Positions 9,265 through 18,709 of a stretch of 40,336 bases of DNA are shown in pieces. Every line of letters starts with the position of its first letter. The first letter of the stretch is position 1. Origin of the DNA: Desulfotalea sp. (GTDB lineage: Bacteria > Desulfobacterota > Desulfobulbia > Desulfobulbales > Desulfocapsaceae); the NCBI GenBank assembly GCA_002733995.1, contig NVXR01000024.1, forward strand, positions 1 through 40,336. The letters run 5' to 3'. Both the position numbers and the translations under genes were made by a program. The notes beneath the pieces were generated by a model, which was not told where the DNA came from, ran no database searches, and saw nothing but the letters and a program-made list of their open reading frames with translations.

Positions 9265-9410
9265 ATATATTCAATGATACTGTTTCTCTTTCGTTTTTGC
9301 TTTATCTACACCATCTACCAAATGTTTTTATTATTAATGATCTGTTTGTTACAAAGATTATTATCAACCACACAACCATTGGCTTTCGTCTCATTAACTT
9401 AAGGACTTAA

Positions 9411-11477
9411 TTGCTAGCTGCAAAGGATAGATTTGTGACTAATCTAACACCCATTTTACTTGTTGTTGACGATAGGGCTGACAACCTTTTTATTATTGAG
9501 CAATTGGTAAATGAATACATCCCTTCCTGCGAAATCCTAACAGCAAACAATGCCGATGCTGCTTTTGAAATTGCGAAAAAACGAAATCCTGACGGGGTTT
9601 TGAGCGATATCCAAATGCCTGGTAAAAATGGTATTGACCTTTGCCGACAATTAAAAAACAACGCAGGGACCTGTCATATACCTGTATTACTCGTAACTAA
9701 CCACAAATCCAGTGCAACTCTGAGAACCAGAGGCCTTGATGCCGGCGCCGATGACTTCATAGCCAGGCCCATTGATAATATAGAATTTGCCGCCCGCATT
9801 AAGGTCATGTTTCGAATCAAGAATGTTCAAGATGAATTAAAAAAAGCAAAATGTGAACTTGAGCAGAAGGTTGCCCAACGTACTGCGGATTTAACCAAAA
9901 CAAATATAAAACTGAGTAATGAAATCGCAGAGCGAAAACATGCAGAAACTATGACCGTGCGCCTTGCCTCGGTTGTTGAACAATCTAACGACTATATCAT
10001 TATCACCGACACTGCTGGTAATATTGAATATGTAAACCCTGCCTTTACCAAAATTACTAAATATACACTTGCTGAGGTCCTAGGTAAAAACCCCCGACTA
10101 TTCCAAGGAGGCCAGCATAGTACAGTTTTTTATAAAAATATCTGGCATACCATAACATCTGGACACACCTGGTATGGCACCCTGCGCAATAAGACTAAAG
10201 AAGGTAAGTTTATTGAGGAATCTGCTGCTATCTTCCCCGTTTTTAATGACCAGGATGAAATTATTAATTTTGCGGCCATCAAGCGTGACATCACGGAACA
10301 AAAAAATATTGCAAGAGATAAAGAAAATCTAGAAATACGCCTTCAACAATCCCAAAAAATGGAGGCTATTGGCACTCTAGCTGGTGGGATAGCCCATGAT
10401 TTTAACAACATACTAAGTGTAATGCTTGGTTATACAGAAATGGCAAAAGAAGACAGCTCACCAGGGTCAACAATATACCGAGATTTGAATGTAGTATTAG
10501 ATGCGGGCGCCCGAGCAAAGAGTCTTGTTCAGCAAATACTTGCATTTAGCCGCCAGAACAATTCAGAGAGCACCCCCTTACAACTTGCAAATATTGTAAT
10601 AGAATCTATAAAACTTCTACGTCCTACGCTACCTGCAACCATTGAAATTGTTCAAGACATTACAACGACAACCGGTCTAGTGCTTGCGGATTCAACCAAA
10701 ATAAATCAAATTTTGCTGAATCTTTGTACCAATGCTTTTCATGCTATGGAAGATACCGGCGGCAAACTTGGCATCGTCCTAAAAGAAACTGATGTAACAT
10801 CCGCAGATCTTGTCCATGAACCTGAGACGGGCCCTGGTACTTTCGTCCAACTATCAATCAGTGACTCAGGTATTGGAATTTCCCCAGAGGTTATACAAAA
10901 GATTTATTTACCATATTTTACAACCAAAGAGACAGGCAAAGGCACCGGGATGGGTCTGTCCATTGTTCATGGCATAGTTAAAGGATATGGTGGCTTTGTA
11001 ACCGTCTACAGTAAACTAAATGAAGGTACCGTCTTTAACGTCTTCCTCCCTGTTGCAAAAGAAGCTATGCTCACAGCACATGAAACGTCCGAACAATGTC
11101 CAACGGGCAAGGAAAGAATCTTGTTTATTGATGACGAGCAGATGCTAACCAAGATGGGCAAAGATATGCTAGAGAGGCTTGGTTACCATGTTACCACCTG
11201 CAATATCAGCATTGAAGGACTGGAAACCTTCCAAAATGATCCCCATAGTTTTGATCTTATTATCACAGATCAAACCATGCCTGATATGACTGGTGCTGAT
11301 ATTGCTAAGAAGATGTTACAGATAAGACCAGATATCCCCATTATCCTCTGCACAGGATACTCCACTATTATTTCGGAACAAGCGGCAAAAGATATTGGTA
11401 TCAAAGAATTTGCACTTAAACCACTTGCAAAAAAGGATATTGCCAAGCTAATCAGAAAGGTTCTGGATACCTTGTGA
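9411..11477 (+). CDS. Soluble hybrid histidine kinase REC-PAS-HisKA-HATPase-REC
   Basis: A 688-residue cytoplasmic signalling protein without membrane helices. The N-terminal receiver has LLVVDDRADN and acceptor Asp66 in LSDIQMPG. A coiled-coil linker (about 145-185) is followed by a PAS domain (SNDYIIITDTAGNIEYVNPAF, ending with IKRDITEQ). The kinase phosphoacceptor is His329 in GTLAGGIAHDFNN; the ATPase has NLCTNAFHAM, DSGIGI and GTGMGLSIV. The C-terminal receiver has FIDDEQM and Asp620 in IITDQTMPDM. TTG 9411 has AAGGA 5 bases upstream; an in-frame GTG at 9435 with AAAGGA is an equally good start and would remove 8 residues. Receiver at the front suggests it is controlled by another kinase, perhaps the preceding one. 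Confidence 0.9.
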   Translation: MLAAKDRFVTNLTPILLVVDDRADNLFIIEQLVNEYIPSCEILTANNADAAFEIAKKRNPDGVLSDIQMPGKNGIDLCRQLKNNAGTCHIPVLLVTNHKSSATLRTRGLDAGADDFIARPIDNIEFAARIKVMFRIKNVQDELKKAKCELEQKVAQRTADLTKTNIKLSNEIAERKHAETMTVRLASVVEQSNDYIIITDTAGNIEYVNPAFTKITKYTLAEVLGKNPRLFQGGQHSTVFYKNIWHTITSGHTWYGTLRNKTKEGKFIEESAAIFPVFNDQDEIINFAAIKRDITEQKNIARDKENLEIRLQQSQKMEAIGTLAGGIAHDFNNILSVMLGYTEMAKEDSSPGSTIYRDLNVVLDAGARAKSLVQQILAFSRQNNSESTPLQLANIVIESIKLLRPTLPATIEIVQDITTTTGLVLADSTKINQILLNLCTNAFHAMEDTGGKLGIVLKETDVTSADLVHEPETGPGTFVQLSISDSGIGISPEVIQKIYLPYFTTKETGKGTGMGLSIVHGIVKGYGGFVTVYSKLNEGTVFNVFLPVAKEAMLTAHETSEQCPTGKERILFIDDEQMLTKMGKDMLERLGYHVTTCNISIEGLETFQNDPHSFDLIITDQTMPDMTGADIAKKMLQIRPDIPIILCTGYSTIISEQAAKDIGIKEFALKPLAKKDIAKLIRKVLDTL

Positions 11478-11485
11478 TTCCTCGC

Positions 11486-11510
11486 GTTTTAGTGGAGTCG
11501 CAAGTAAAAC
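11486..11510. terminator. Weak convergent hairpin
   Basis: GTTTTA and TAAAAC pair around 13 bases between two convergent genes. AT-only pairing makes it a weak candidate. Confidence 0.25.
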
Positions 11511-11531
11511 TATCAGCCAAACCGATACTTA

Positions 11532-11747
11532 TCAGGGGGAGGATTCCTTGAGTCGTTGAATAATGACAAATGCCAGAGCAGCAAGTTCATTTCTACTCAA
11601 CTCAACTTCAAGGGCCTTAAGCCGGGACTGGATCTTTGGGGAAGACTCCACGTCTTGCTCTGCCAAGCGAACAGCTTCCTCCATCTGTTGCTCGTTAATG
11701 CAATGTACAGATTTCCCACCAAGTAACGGTATTTTATCAGGATCCAC
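11532..11747 (-). CDS. Small hypothetical protein coupled to the Fe-S carrier gene
   Basis: A 71-residue, mostly helical and charged protein that I do not recognise (ends LAALAFVIIQRLKESSP). It starts with GTG at 11747, which lies inside the 3' end of the upstream IscA-like gene (11-base overlap), with GGGGGAT as a ribosome binding site. Translational coupling suggests a function with Fe-S cluster assembly, but nothing in the sequence proves it. One cysteine (Cys16) is present, too few for cluster binding alone. Confidence 0.6.
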   Translation of the reverse strand: MDPDKIPLLGGKSVHCINEQQMEEAVRLAEQDVESSPKIQSRLKALEVELSRNELAALAFVIIQRLKESSP

Positions 11748-12096
11748 AGCTTATCCCCCCCTTGATGAATTGTGGGAAATCACTCACAGAAAAGCTACTA
11801 CCACAGCCGCAAGATGATTCATTAGAACTGTTGTTAAAGCGAAACCCCGCAGAGATCAAATCATCGGAATAGTCGATATGCAACCCCTTCAGATACGGAC
11901 GACTCTCATTATCTGTAATTACCGTTATCCCTTCTCTCTCATAGACAATCTCTTCATCAGATCTTTTTTGGCTAACAATAGTAGCATCATAAGTCATCCC
12001 GGCACAGCCACCAGTTTTCACAGTAATTCGGACGAACCCGTCATCACTGCCATGTTTGCGCAGCATGTCATACGCTTTTGTGCTCATTGATATCAT
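11737..12096 (-). CDS. IscA/ErpA/HesB-type iron-sulfur carrier
   Basis: A-type Fe-S carrier proteins accept clusters from a scaffold and pass them to apoproteins. This 119-residue protein has the diagnostic three cysteines: Cys31 in TGGCAGM, and Cys96 and Cys98 in SSCGCGSSF, a C-x64-C-G-C arrangement normal for the family. A C-terminal extension after the CGC motif (about 20 residues, ending GGISCGS) adds a fourth cysteine and is unusual. The ATG at 12096 has AAGGAG about 11 bases upstream; a second ATG three codons on is less well placed. It is the first gene of a two-gene minus-strand unit. Confidence 0.92.
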   Translation of the reverse strand: MISMSTKAYDMLRKHGSDDGFVRITVKTGGCAGMTYDATIVSQKRSDEEIVYEREGITVITDNESRPYLKGLHIDYSDDLISAGFRFNNSSNESSCGCGSSFSVSDFPQFIKGGISCGS

Positions 12097-12174
12097 TTTC
12101 CAAGTAACTCCTTTTTATTGTAGTGTCGTTCATCGTTCTCACTTCTCACTACAAACACTATAGGAGTTATCTGA

Positions 12175-12274
12175 CAAAGTTAAAGGGAGGCACCATCCTT
12201 TACATCACTTAATGGGGATATTACAGATTTAATGCATATATTTAGATCTAGGTGTTTTTTCACCTTTAACTTTG
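12175..12274 (+). promoter_or_regulatory. Leader with perfect 12-bp inverted repeat reaching the SD of the next gene
   Basis: CAAAGTTAAAGG (12175-12186) is perfectly complementary to CCTTTAACTTTG (12263-12274). The second arm overlaps the first bases of the TTTGGAGG ribosome binding site of the gene at 12287. A smaller hairpin, AGGTG-T6-CACCT (12250-12265), shares bases 12263-12265 with that arm, so the two foldings exclude each other. This looks like a translational switch or an operator. A TATAGG box at about 12160-12165 would place a transcript start just before the first arm. Confidence 0.45.
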
Positions 12275-12286
12275 GAGGTTATATAT

Positions 12287-12541
12287 ATGTTTAATGCAGA
12301 GCAACTGTGTAAAAAGATAACAGAACTGTACCCAGAGATAGGTACTTGCGGAGTAGATATCAGGGTTACCAGAGATAAGTCAAAGAAGACATGGGTCGTC
12401 CATCTCAATAAAGATACCCATATCTTAAATCACTTTCTTGAGTTAACAGACGCAGATAGATGTATGGATGGTAAAGAGTGTCTTGCCTTAGGCCTTGATA
12501 TTGCGCAGTTACAAAGAAATATCCAGGGAAGACAATACTAA
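12287..12541 (+). CDS. Conserved-looking hypothetical protein, 84 aa, Cys-containing
   Basis: The product begins MFNAEQLCKKITELYPEIGT and contains cysteines at LC, GTCG, RCMDGKEC. I do not recognise a named family. I chose ATG 12287 because TTTGGAGG sits 8 bases upstream; a TTG at 12272 lies inside that site and is not a credible start. It is divergent from the IscA-type gene, and its leader contains a long inverted repeat that may control translation. The pattern of cysteines and the Fe-S neighbour make a metal or redox role possible, but this is speculation. Confidence 0.7.
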   Translation: MFNAEQLCKKITELYPEIGTCGVDIRVTRDKSKKTWVVHLNKDTHILNHFLELTDADRCMDGKECLALGLDIAQLQRNIQGRQY

Positions 12542-12924
12542 GCAACATTTCACAATGTACATTGTATTATTTTTAGATAAAAAATGACTGATCCCACCCA
12601 ACTTTACCCATCGTAGCTCCATCACTACCACTCGTATGCTTGCTAAGCATCAATGGATAGGATTTGTAAGCACAGAGGAACCGTTATAGGCAGTAGTTTA
12701 GCTCCAGAGAATGCGTCTGAACTCCTGCCTACGAGTTAACAGATAGTTTGGTAGAGATGCTCCCCGACGTATCTCCACATTTAGCGGGCCTGATCGCTAT
12801 TGACGAGCCCCTGGAGAATGGCTCAGCTAAGAGCATGATAAATGAGAAGAAGACGTCTTGCCTCTCTTTAATGAGACAAGCCCAGCTTTGTCCAGCAAAG
12901 GTCGGTGATGCTCAGAATGGGATG
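12542..12924. other. Gene-free stretch, 383 bases
   Basis: No convincing gene. It contains an imperfect 12-base inverted repeat (12689-12700 with 12718-12729, two mismatches) and the probable terminator of the leftward operon at 12857-12880. A plus-strand frame of 75 codons at 12748 has no ribosome binding site and overlaps the PrkA-like gene. Confidence 0.5.
12857..12880 (-). terminator. Probable terminator of the PrkA-YhbH-SpoVR operon
   Basis: On the minus strand CTTGTCTC and GAGGCAAG form an 8-base stem (one wobble) with an 8-base loop, followed by a T-rich tract, 45 bases after the last stop codon of the operon. Confidence 0.55.
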
Positions 12925-15240
12925 TCACTCCTGACTACTTCGATCAAGTACAGACTCCGGTTCAGAAAATTTTAGGGCAAGATCATTGTCCACAACATAA
13001 ATACAGATTTCTTTTGCCCCCTGTCTTGAATAACTATATTTCTTCTGAAGATTTTCAATCATAAAAGTTACATCACTCTGAATCTTCTTATCATAGGTCT
13101 TAAAGTCATCATGGTTATAGTCCTTTATAGCTCTTCTAAAATTTTCATTTTCCATAAACGGTTCAAGGACCTTTTCTTTCAGGGTGTGAATATATTTTTC
13201 ATACAGATGCAGATAGAGCGTTGTTTCGGTAATTTCCAGTCCATCCCGAAGCATTTCCTGGGATAAGGCTGTTGTGGTATAACTCTTTTGGACATTATTT
13301 CGAAAAGTGGTATTACTTCCTCTATTAACCTGCAAACGAGCTTCAATTCTTGCAAAATATTCTTCGGTTATCTCCAGTCGTTCGCCTGTAAACTCACAGA
13401 TCTCCACTGTATTCGGTTCAAAGTTGACTGCAAATATATAATTGATTAGATCCCTCGAAATCTGCTCTTCATTGTAATAATAGAGGGACTCCTTCACCTC
13501 CTGAAGTACTGTGTAATTATACATTCTCAGAAGAGAGTCCAAAAACCCAACCGGTAGGATTTCCTTATTTTCTTTACAATATTTTCGGAAAAAATTTCCA
13601 AGCATCAACATGTCGATGAGTTTATCGCTTGTCGCATAGGTCGAATAAAATTCATTAAAGAGCCGAATTGAATCCCTGCCGGAATATCCCGACCAACCAT
13701 CTTTTTCAGATTCAGCAATAATTTTTTGTCTCTTCTTCGCCGTAAAACTAACAACATCTTCCTCAGAGAGCCACTCAGGTATATTGCCTATATAAATCTC
13801 CATCTTCAGAAGCTGTAGATTTGTATCACAATAGAGTTCATATTTCTCAGAATTACCAATCCACTCGTCCATCGCCTCTGAGGTAATGGTCAACCTCGTT
13901 GCAATGATCACCCGTGCAAAATTATGCAAAACCCGCGGCAAAAAACTCTCATCTATATGTTTGCCAAAATTTTCCCGGTAAATGTCTACTTCGGTCTGCA
14001 AATCGAGCACATAGGGAATATTTATATACTCAACACGGTCTGCAAAAGCATGGAGATCCTCAAGGAGCTTTTTATCCTCAGGATTCATAAGAGCAAAGAG
14101 AAGCGAGTTGACCTGCTCTTCAATATCTTCAACCTTATGCACACCATCACTAATAATATTATGTAATTCCATCAGCCTGTCACTATTGTGTGATTTAATA
14201 TCCATCAAGGCATAAATACCATTATTGGTCTTTGCATATCTGGAATACAGATAGCTCACAGGCTCACCATTGGCAAAAAAGGTATCTAGGCTACGCTGAA
14301 TCATTTCACTCGTCATAACCCCGTGGCGCAGAGGTTTATCCCCTGGATTAAAAACAGAGATCCCCTCACCGATACGCCGGTTAAAGATATAGGGCCGGGC
14401 GTAAACACACTCCAGCACCTTAAGTGGATCATGGTATTTCTTCAGCAGCTCCTGATACAGTGAAACACATATCGTGCACGGCTCCTCATGAAAAAGCCAT
14501 TCGTACTGTTTCTCAGTAAATAGCTGCCATTTAAACTCATCATTATCAAAAAGTTCATCGAAAAACTGACGACGAATCTCCTTTGGCACCATGAGTAAAG
14601 GATTATCATGACTTGGACAGGGAACATCAAAATAGCCACCAAGTTCAGCATCTTCCCTACATGCACATTTCATCTCAGAGGCAAGATGCTTCTTACCTTC
14701 ACTTTCCAGTACACAGGCAAGCTTATCCGTAAGTGAATTAAAACTATGCACCCCACCAACTAACTGATCCCGCTTCAGGCGCCAGATGACTTCGTACCTT
14801 GACCCCTCCGGAGAATTTGCATATTCTTCAAATTTTTGCAGATAATTATTGAGAAATGTTGATTTCCCACTACCGTGGGGACCATCGAAGATATATATTT
14901 TATTCTGTTTCGCTCCAACTCTAAAACTTTCAACATGACGCATTAACCGGTTAGCAAAAAGCCTGTCGGCAAAAAATGCCCTGTCGGAGCCGTCAACAAA
15001 AAGCTTACCACAATCATACTTTAGAAACTTGATTGACTCCGGGTCATCACGATGCTCATCCACCCCCTCGGAAACATAGGCTTTAATCATGTCTGAATAG
15101 AGCTGGTACACGTCACGCACATATCGATTAGGATAGGTAATGACCTCCTGAAGAAAATCCGCGAAAGAGAGAATGGGCGACTGCTTCCACTGCCCCTTCG
15201 TCTTCTCAAAACTAGCAAATAATTTAGTGAGATCGCGCAT
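12925..15240 (-). CDS. Second, divergent PrkA-like AAA+ protein
   Basis: A 771-residue P-loop protein at the end of a PrkA-YhbH-SpoVR operon. The Walker A motif is FDGPHGSGKSTF with Lys126 (numbering from ATG 15240). Residues before it (FADRLFANRLMRHVESFRVG) resemble the region that precedes the P-loop in PrkA proteins, and the long helical C-terminal half also fits. It is clearly different from the other PrkA (18710-20770) in length and motif. PrkA family members are described as serine protein kinases or AAA+ proteins acting in stationary-phase and nitrogen-stress responses; whether this one has kinase activity cannot be seen. ATG 15240 has GGGAGA 6 bases upstream; the frame is open to a TTG at 15273 without such a site. 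Spacing to the SpoVR gene is about 75 bases. Confidence 0.8.
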   Translation of the reverse strand: MRDLTKLFASFEKTKGQWKQSPILSFADFLQEVITYPNRYVRDVYQLYSDMIKAYVSEGVDEHRDDPESIKFLKYDCGKLFVDGSDRAFFADRLFANRLMRHVESFRVGAKQNKIYIFDGPHGSGKSTFLNNYLQKFEEYANSPEGSRYEVIWRLKRDQLVGGVHSFNSLTDKLACVLESEGKKHLASEMKCACREDAELGGYFDVPCPSHDNPLLMVPKEIRRQFFDELFDNDEFKWQLFTEKQYEWLFHEEPCTICVSLYQELLKKYHDPLKVLECVYARPYIFNRRIGEGISVFNPGDKPLRHGVMTSEMIQRSLDTFFANGEPVSYLYSRYAKTNNGIYALMDIKSHNSDRLMELHNIISDGVHKVEDIEEQVNSLLFALMNPEDKKLLEDLHAFADRVEYINIPYVLDLQTEVDIYRENFGKHIDESFLPRVLHNFARVIIATRLTITSEAMDEWIGNSEKYELYCDTNLQLLKMEIYIGNIPEWLSEEDVVSFTAKKRQKIIAESEKDGWSGYSGRDSIRLFNEFYSTYATSDKLIDMLMLGNFFRKYCKENKEILPVGFLDSLLRMYNYTVLQEVKESLYYYNEEQISRDLINYIFAVNFEPNTVEICEFTGERLEITEEYFARIEARLQVNRGSNTTFRNNVQKSYTTTALSQEMLRDGLEITETTLYLHLYEKYIHTLKEKVLEPFMENENFRRAIKDYNHDDFKTYDKKIQSDVTFMIENLQKKYSYSRQGAKEICIYVVDNDLALKFSEPESVLDRSSQE

Positions 15241-15315
15241 ATCATCTCCCTTACCAGATTTATATCTCAACAACAGTCAACCCTACTCAGGAGTTAACGC
15301 TATACAAAATACGGG

Positions 15316-16938
15316 TTAATCAACCAACATCCTCGTCAACTTCTTATCCTTCATCGTATACTTCACTCGCCTCCACTTAATTTCAGGAGGTACAGATTCC
15401 TGATCAGGCTGATCTGATTTCTTTTCTATCGGTTCCGGTTCATGGGTGACCAGTGTCACCTGATCACCCCAGAGAAACTCAATACCCATAAGAGTTCCAG
15501 CTATGTAATCGCGAAACAACGGTTTCTTTTCAAAGTGATGGGTTAGCATCAGGGTGTTATCAGTATCTACAGCCACAGCAACCGCTGGCGGATGGTACAG
15601 GGACTCGGCAACCATCTGTTTATAATGTTTTGCCTTCTTAGATTTTATATAATACTGCCAGACCATACGCTCTTTATTCAGACGTTTATCGACGACAAAC
15701 AATTTATGCATATCGACAAATTCCTGGTCGATAAAGGTATTTACAAACATCGAATCACAAAAGTTTTCTCGCACATCAAAGATAAAATCTCTGCCAGCGC
15801 CGGTGGTCTTGTCAAACTTTCTTCGATGATTTTGGTCTGCAAGGCGCTGATAATCATAGGATATTCTACCCATGTTCGCCTGTTCCTCTAGGTAGTAAAA
15901 AAGCCGCATCCCAAGGGCGTAAGGATTGAGCCCAACCTTCGGCAAAGATGTCACTTTAGCATTAACAGCAGCAAAGGCGACCTCATTACCGCTAATTCTG
16001 TCGTCCTGCAAAAACAGGGTTTCATGCCAGTAACTTGCCCAGCCTTCGTTAAGTATCTTTGTCCTGATCTGTGGCTGAAAATAGAGAGACGTTGTTCGTA
16101 CCATCTCAATCACCGAGATCATCCACTTGTTATCACTCCGATTAAGAAACACAGAATTTTCCGATATAAACTGCAACAGATCATGCTTTCCCGTCCCCTT
16201 TTCCCGCTTTTCTACAGCCTTGAGATACAACGCTTCAAATTCCGCATGTATTGATTTTATCTCATCGATAAAACGCGCCGTACCGTCTTTCTGATAGTCT
16301 CGGATAAACTGATTATACTTTTCTATCTCAGTGACATAGCTCGCAATGGAACTGTCCTTTTTCTCTTGTATGAAGCTATCGAAATAAAAATCCACCCTGT
16401 TTAATTTTTTCTCTCCTGCAGCCAGACTCCCCAAGAGATCATAATATCCCACCAGATTGTCGATTGATCTCGCGAATTCAATCACATAATCAACCCAGCG
16501 TCCCTGTTGAGAACGAAGTTTGGCGATTAACCGCTTATCCGACAAGGCCTTGCCCGCAAAATCATAATCCCAAGTATGACGAAAATAGAGATTGTTTTGA
16601 AAGAAATCTATATGCCCGATTACATGATAAAAAATCATCACATTCAACCAATCAGGATTGTTATCATTGTAAAAAGATATTGGAGGCCTTGTGTTGATTA
16701 CCGTCTCATAGGGATTGTTCGGATAAAGCTCGTACTGCCCTTGCTCTTTCATCACTTCAACATCCTGCACCCAGTAATCATAGAGGGTAGGAATCATATT
16801 TTTAGGGGAAAGCTGCAGGAAATCCCGATTGGTAACAATATATTCAAGACTGTCGTCCTGAAATCGAAGACCAGCATCACGGGCCCGCTCCTTGCAGCCT
16901 TCCATGATTTTCTTTGCACGCTGACTTACAAGTTCCAT
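15316..16938 (-). CDS. SpoVR family protein
   Basis: A 540-residue member of the SpoVR/YcgB family. Diagnostic stretches include the N-terminal LYDYWVQDVEVMKEQGQYEL-like region, INTRPPISFYND, the YHVIGHIDFFQNN motif, LNEGWASYWHETL, NPYALGMRLFYY and the RDFIFDVRENFCDSMF region. In Bacillus SpoVR affects spore cortex; in non-sporulating proteobacteria the gene is regularly linked to prkA and yeaH/yhbH and belongs to the general stress response. Here it stands third in the same operon, 52 bases after YhbH. ATG 16938 has GAGGTG upstream. Its biochemical activity is unknown. Confidence 0.93.
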   Translation of the reverse strand: MELVSQRAKKIMEGCKERARDAGLRFQDDSLEYIVTNRDFLQLSPKNMIPTLYDYWVQDVEVMKEQGQYELYPNNPYETVINTRPPISFYNDNNPDWLNVMIFYHVIGHIDFFQNNLYFRHTWDYDFAGKALSDKRLIAKLRSQQGRWVDYVIEFARSIDNLVGYYDLLGSLAAGEKKLNRVDFYFDSFIQEKKDSSIASYVTEIEKYNQFIRDYQKDGTARFIDEIKSIHAEFEALYLKAVEKREKGTGKHDLLQFISENSVFLNRSDNKWMISVIEMVRTTSLYFQPQIRTKILNEGWASYWHETLFLQDDRISGNEVAFAAVNAKVTSLPKVGLNPYALGMRLFYYLEEQANMGRISYDYQRLADQNHRRKFDKTTGAGRDFIFDVRENFCDSMFVNTFIDQEFVDMHKLFVVDKRLNKERMVWQYYIKSKKAKHYKQMVAESLYHPPAVAVAVDTDNTLMLTHHFEKKPLFRDYIAGTLMGIEFLWGDQVTLVTHEPEPIEKKSDQPDQESVPPEIKWRRVKYTMKDKKLTRMLVD

Positions 16939-16990
16939 ATCACCTCACCTCAAAATCATAGGGCACGGCTCCCATCCACGGGGACCAGCA

Positions 16991-18376
16991 TCAGGAGATA
17001 AGCCCCCGAATCCCTTTTATTAATCTTGCTTCATCGGTATCTTTTGCAATAACATCCATCCTCAAGAGGTCTTTCTTTTCCTCAAGCAAACCCGACTTTT
17101 TTATATATCTTTCAACCTCGGTCTGACCAGAAATCCCATAACCATTTTCGGCAATAGTAATGCCAACACGGCTGGCGTAGCCAAGCATTTTCTCTAATTC
17201 AGGGATCGCCTTATCTCCCTTAGTATCCCAGTCGTCTCCATCAGTACCGTGGAACACATAGATATTGTTATCCGTCGCCAGAGACTCATCTACCACAATG
17301 TCATTAACCAGTTTATAGGCACTTGAAACCTGTGTTCCACCGGCAACAGTGGAATTATAATAAACCTGGAAATTATCAACCTCTTTAGCCTCAGTATCAT
17401 GCAAGATAAACCGCGTTTCCACCTGATTTTTGTACTGATACGTCAACCAGGAATAGATAAGAACATGTTGGTTAACGATTAATTCTGTCGGCTTACCCCC
17501 CATTGAACCGGAATAATCCCGCACAAAAAACACGACCGCTTGGGATTCATAATCCTTTTCTTTTGAAAGTATGCGATAGATTCGATCATTAGGCGAGATG
17601 AGCAGGCATTCAGGATCAACCTGTTCGTGGGGACGCACCCTGCCAAGGGCAATATTGGTCTTAAGTATTCTTCTCAGAGTAGCCTTCTTGTCAAGCACCT
17701 GACCAAAGCCCCTATTGGTATCAGTCAGATCATAGGTATACTTAGAAAGAGACCGCTTTTTACCCTTATCTTTGAGGTTAGGAAGTTCAAATTGTTCGGT
17801 GAGAATACGCCCCAGATCATAGGCGTTTGACTCAACATCGTGTTCGCCACCCTCTCCTTGTCCAGCCCCCCCCTGGCCACCCTGCTCAGGTCGAACCGGT
17901 TCTTCTCCAACAATATCACCTTCCTCACCATCGCCGGTACCACCATCACCAGATCCGGGGTCTCCATCACCGTCGCCTTCACCCTCTTCATCTAAGCGAA
18001 TTTTATCGTGGAACAGCTTTTCCTCAACCGTGGTCGGGATGATAATAACCTTATCATCTCCGTCCTGACTCGGCTTAACCATCTTCCCTACTCTTATTTT
18101 GCGAGGGAAACCATCCTGTTCACGCTGTTTGTCTCTTTCCAATAAATAGTCAAGGGATTGCACCGAGCTATGGGCAACAAGTTTGGAGGGCGGGGTAACG
18201 TGAAGCATCCCTAGATCATTATAACTGTAGAGATGTCTCTTCATTGGTCTACCAATACGACTTTGACCACCACCCAACTCCAACAAAGTCAACTCGTAGC
18301 GTATTTTCTTCTCCTGGGCAGGAGTCAAACCTTCCTTTTTCAGAAATTGATAGAGTGCATGGAGTTTTTCTTTCAT
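16991..18376 (-). CDS. YeaH/YhbH family protein (DUF444) with vWA domain
   Basis: A 461-residue protein. An N-terminal region is followed by a low-complexity Gly/Asp/Glu-rich linker (about 130-180) and a von Willebrand A-like domain. The metal site DxSGS is visible as RDYSGSMGGKP (Asp287, Ser289, Ser291), with GGTQVSSAY and HGTDGDDWDTKGD further on as the other MIDAS loops. The family is the usual partner of PrkA and SpoVR and probably provides a protein-binding adaptor, like vWA partners of other AAA+ proteins. The 333-base gap to the upstream PrkA gene is unusually long for this operon and may hold an internal promoter. Start ATG 18376 has only a weak AGGTG site. Confidence 0.93.
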   Translation of the reverse strand: MKEKLHALYQFLKKEGLTPAQEKKIRYELTLLELGGGQSRIGRPMKRHLYSYNDLGMLHVTPPSKLVAHSSVQSLDYLLERDKQREQDGFPRKIRVGKMVKPSQDGDDKVIIIPTTVEEKLFHDKIRLDEEGEGDGDGDPGSGDGGTGDGEEGDIVGEEPVRPEQGGQGGAGQGEGGEHDVESNAYDLGRILTEQFELPNLKDKGKKRSLSKYTYDLTDTNRGFGQVLDKKATLRRILKTNIALGRVRPHEQVDPECLLISPNDRIYRILSKEKDYESQAVVFFVRDYSGSMGGKPTELIVNQHVLIYSWLTYQYKNQVETRFILHDTEAKEVDNFQVYYNSTVAGGTQVSSAYKLVNDIVVDESLATDNNIYVFHGTDGDDWDTKGDKAIPELEKMLGYASRVGITIAENGYGISGQTEVERYIKKSGLLEEKKDLLRMDVIAKDTDEARLIKGIRGLIS

Positions 18377-18709
18377 CTAATGACACCTGTTTAACGATTC
18401 AACTCTGCTGTTGTACATATCTGGCCACACTGGTGGTCATTTAAATTAAACATTCTACATTTTCTGTTTTACTGCTTTTTGTTTTTCTTATTCCAGTAAT
18501 TCAAGATGTTACGTTATTTATTTTGAAAATTATAGATCCCAGAAATCTCAGAAATTGTGACAATACAAAAGCAGAATCAACCACTCCTACGCAATCGCTC
18601 CTATACCAAATCAGCCTGGTTACCGAACCGTTGCAGTCGAGCAACCAGTGCAACACGCCCGGGGCCTTCCAACCTGGGTCAATGGACGTTTGCAAGATGT
18701 AGTGGCCAT
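18377..18709. other. Long gap inside the stress operon
   Basis: This stretch of 333 bases between the PrkA and YhbH genes has no recognisable gene. GTTGC-AGTCGA-GCAAC (18630-18645) is a dyad resembling, but with spacer 6 rather than 5, the repeats in front of the sigma-54 promoter at 22898. GTTGCA and TGCAAC (18630-18652) also pair. An internal promoter or processing site is possible. Confidence 0.4.

Noticed and set aside
12748..12975. Plus-strand frame of 75 codons
   Set aside because: No ribosome binding site, no family resemblance, overlaps the end of the PrkA-like gene.
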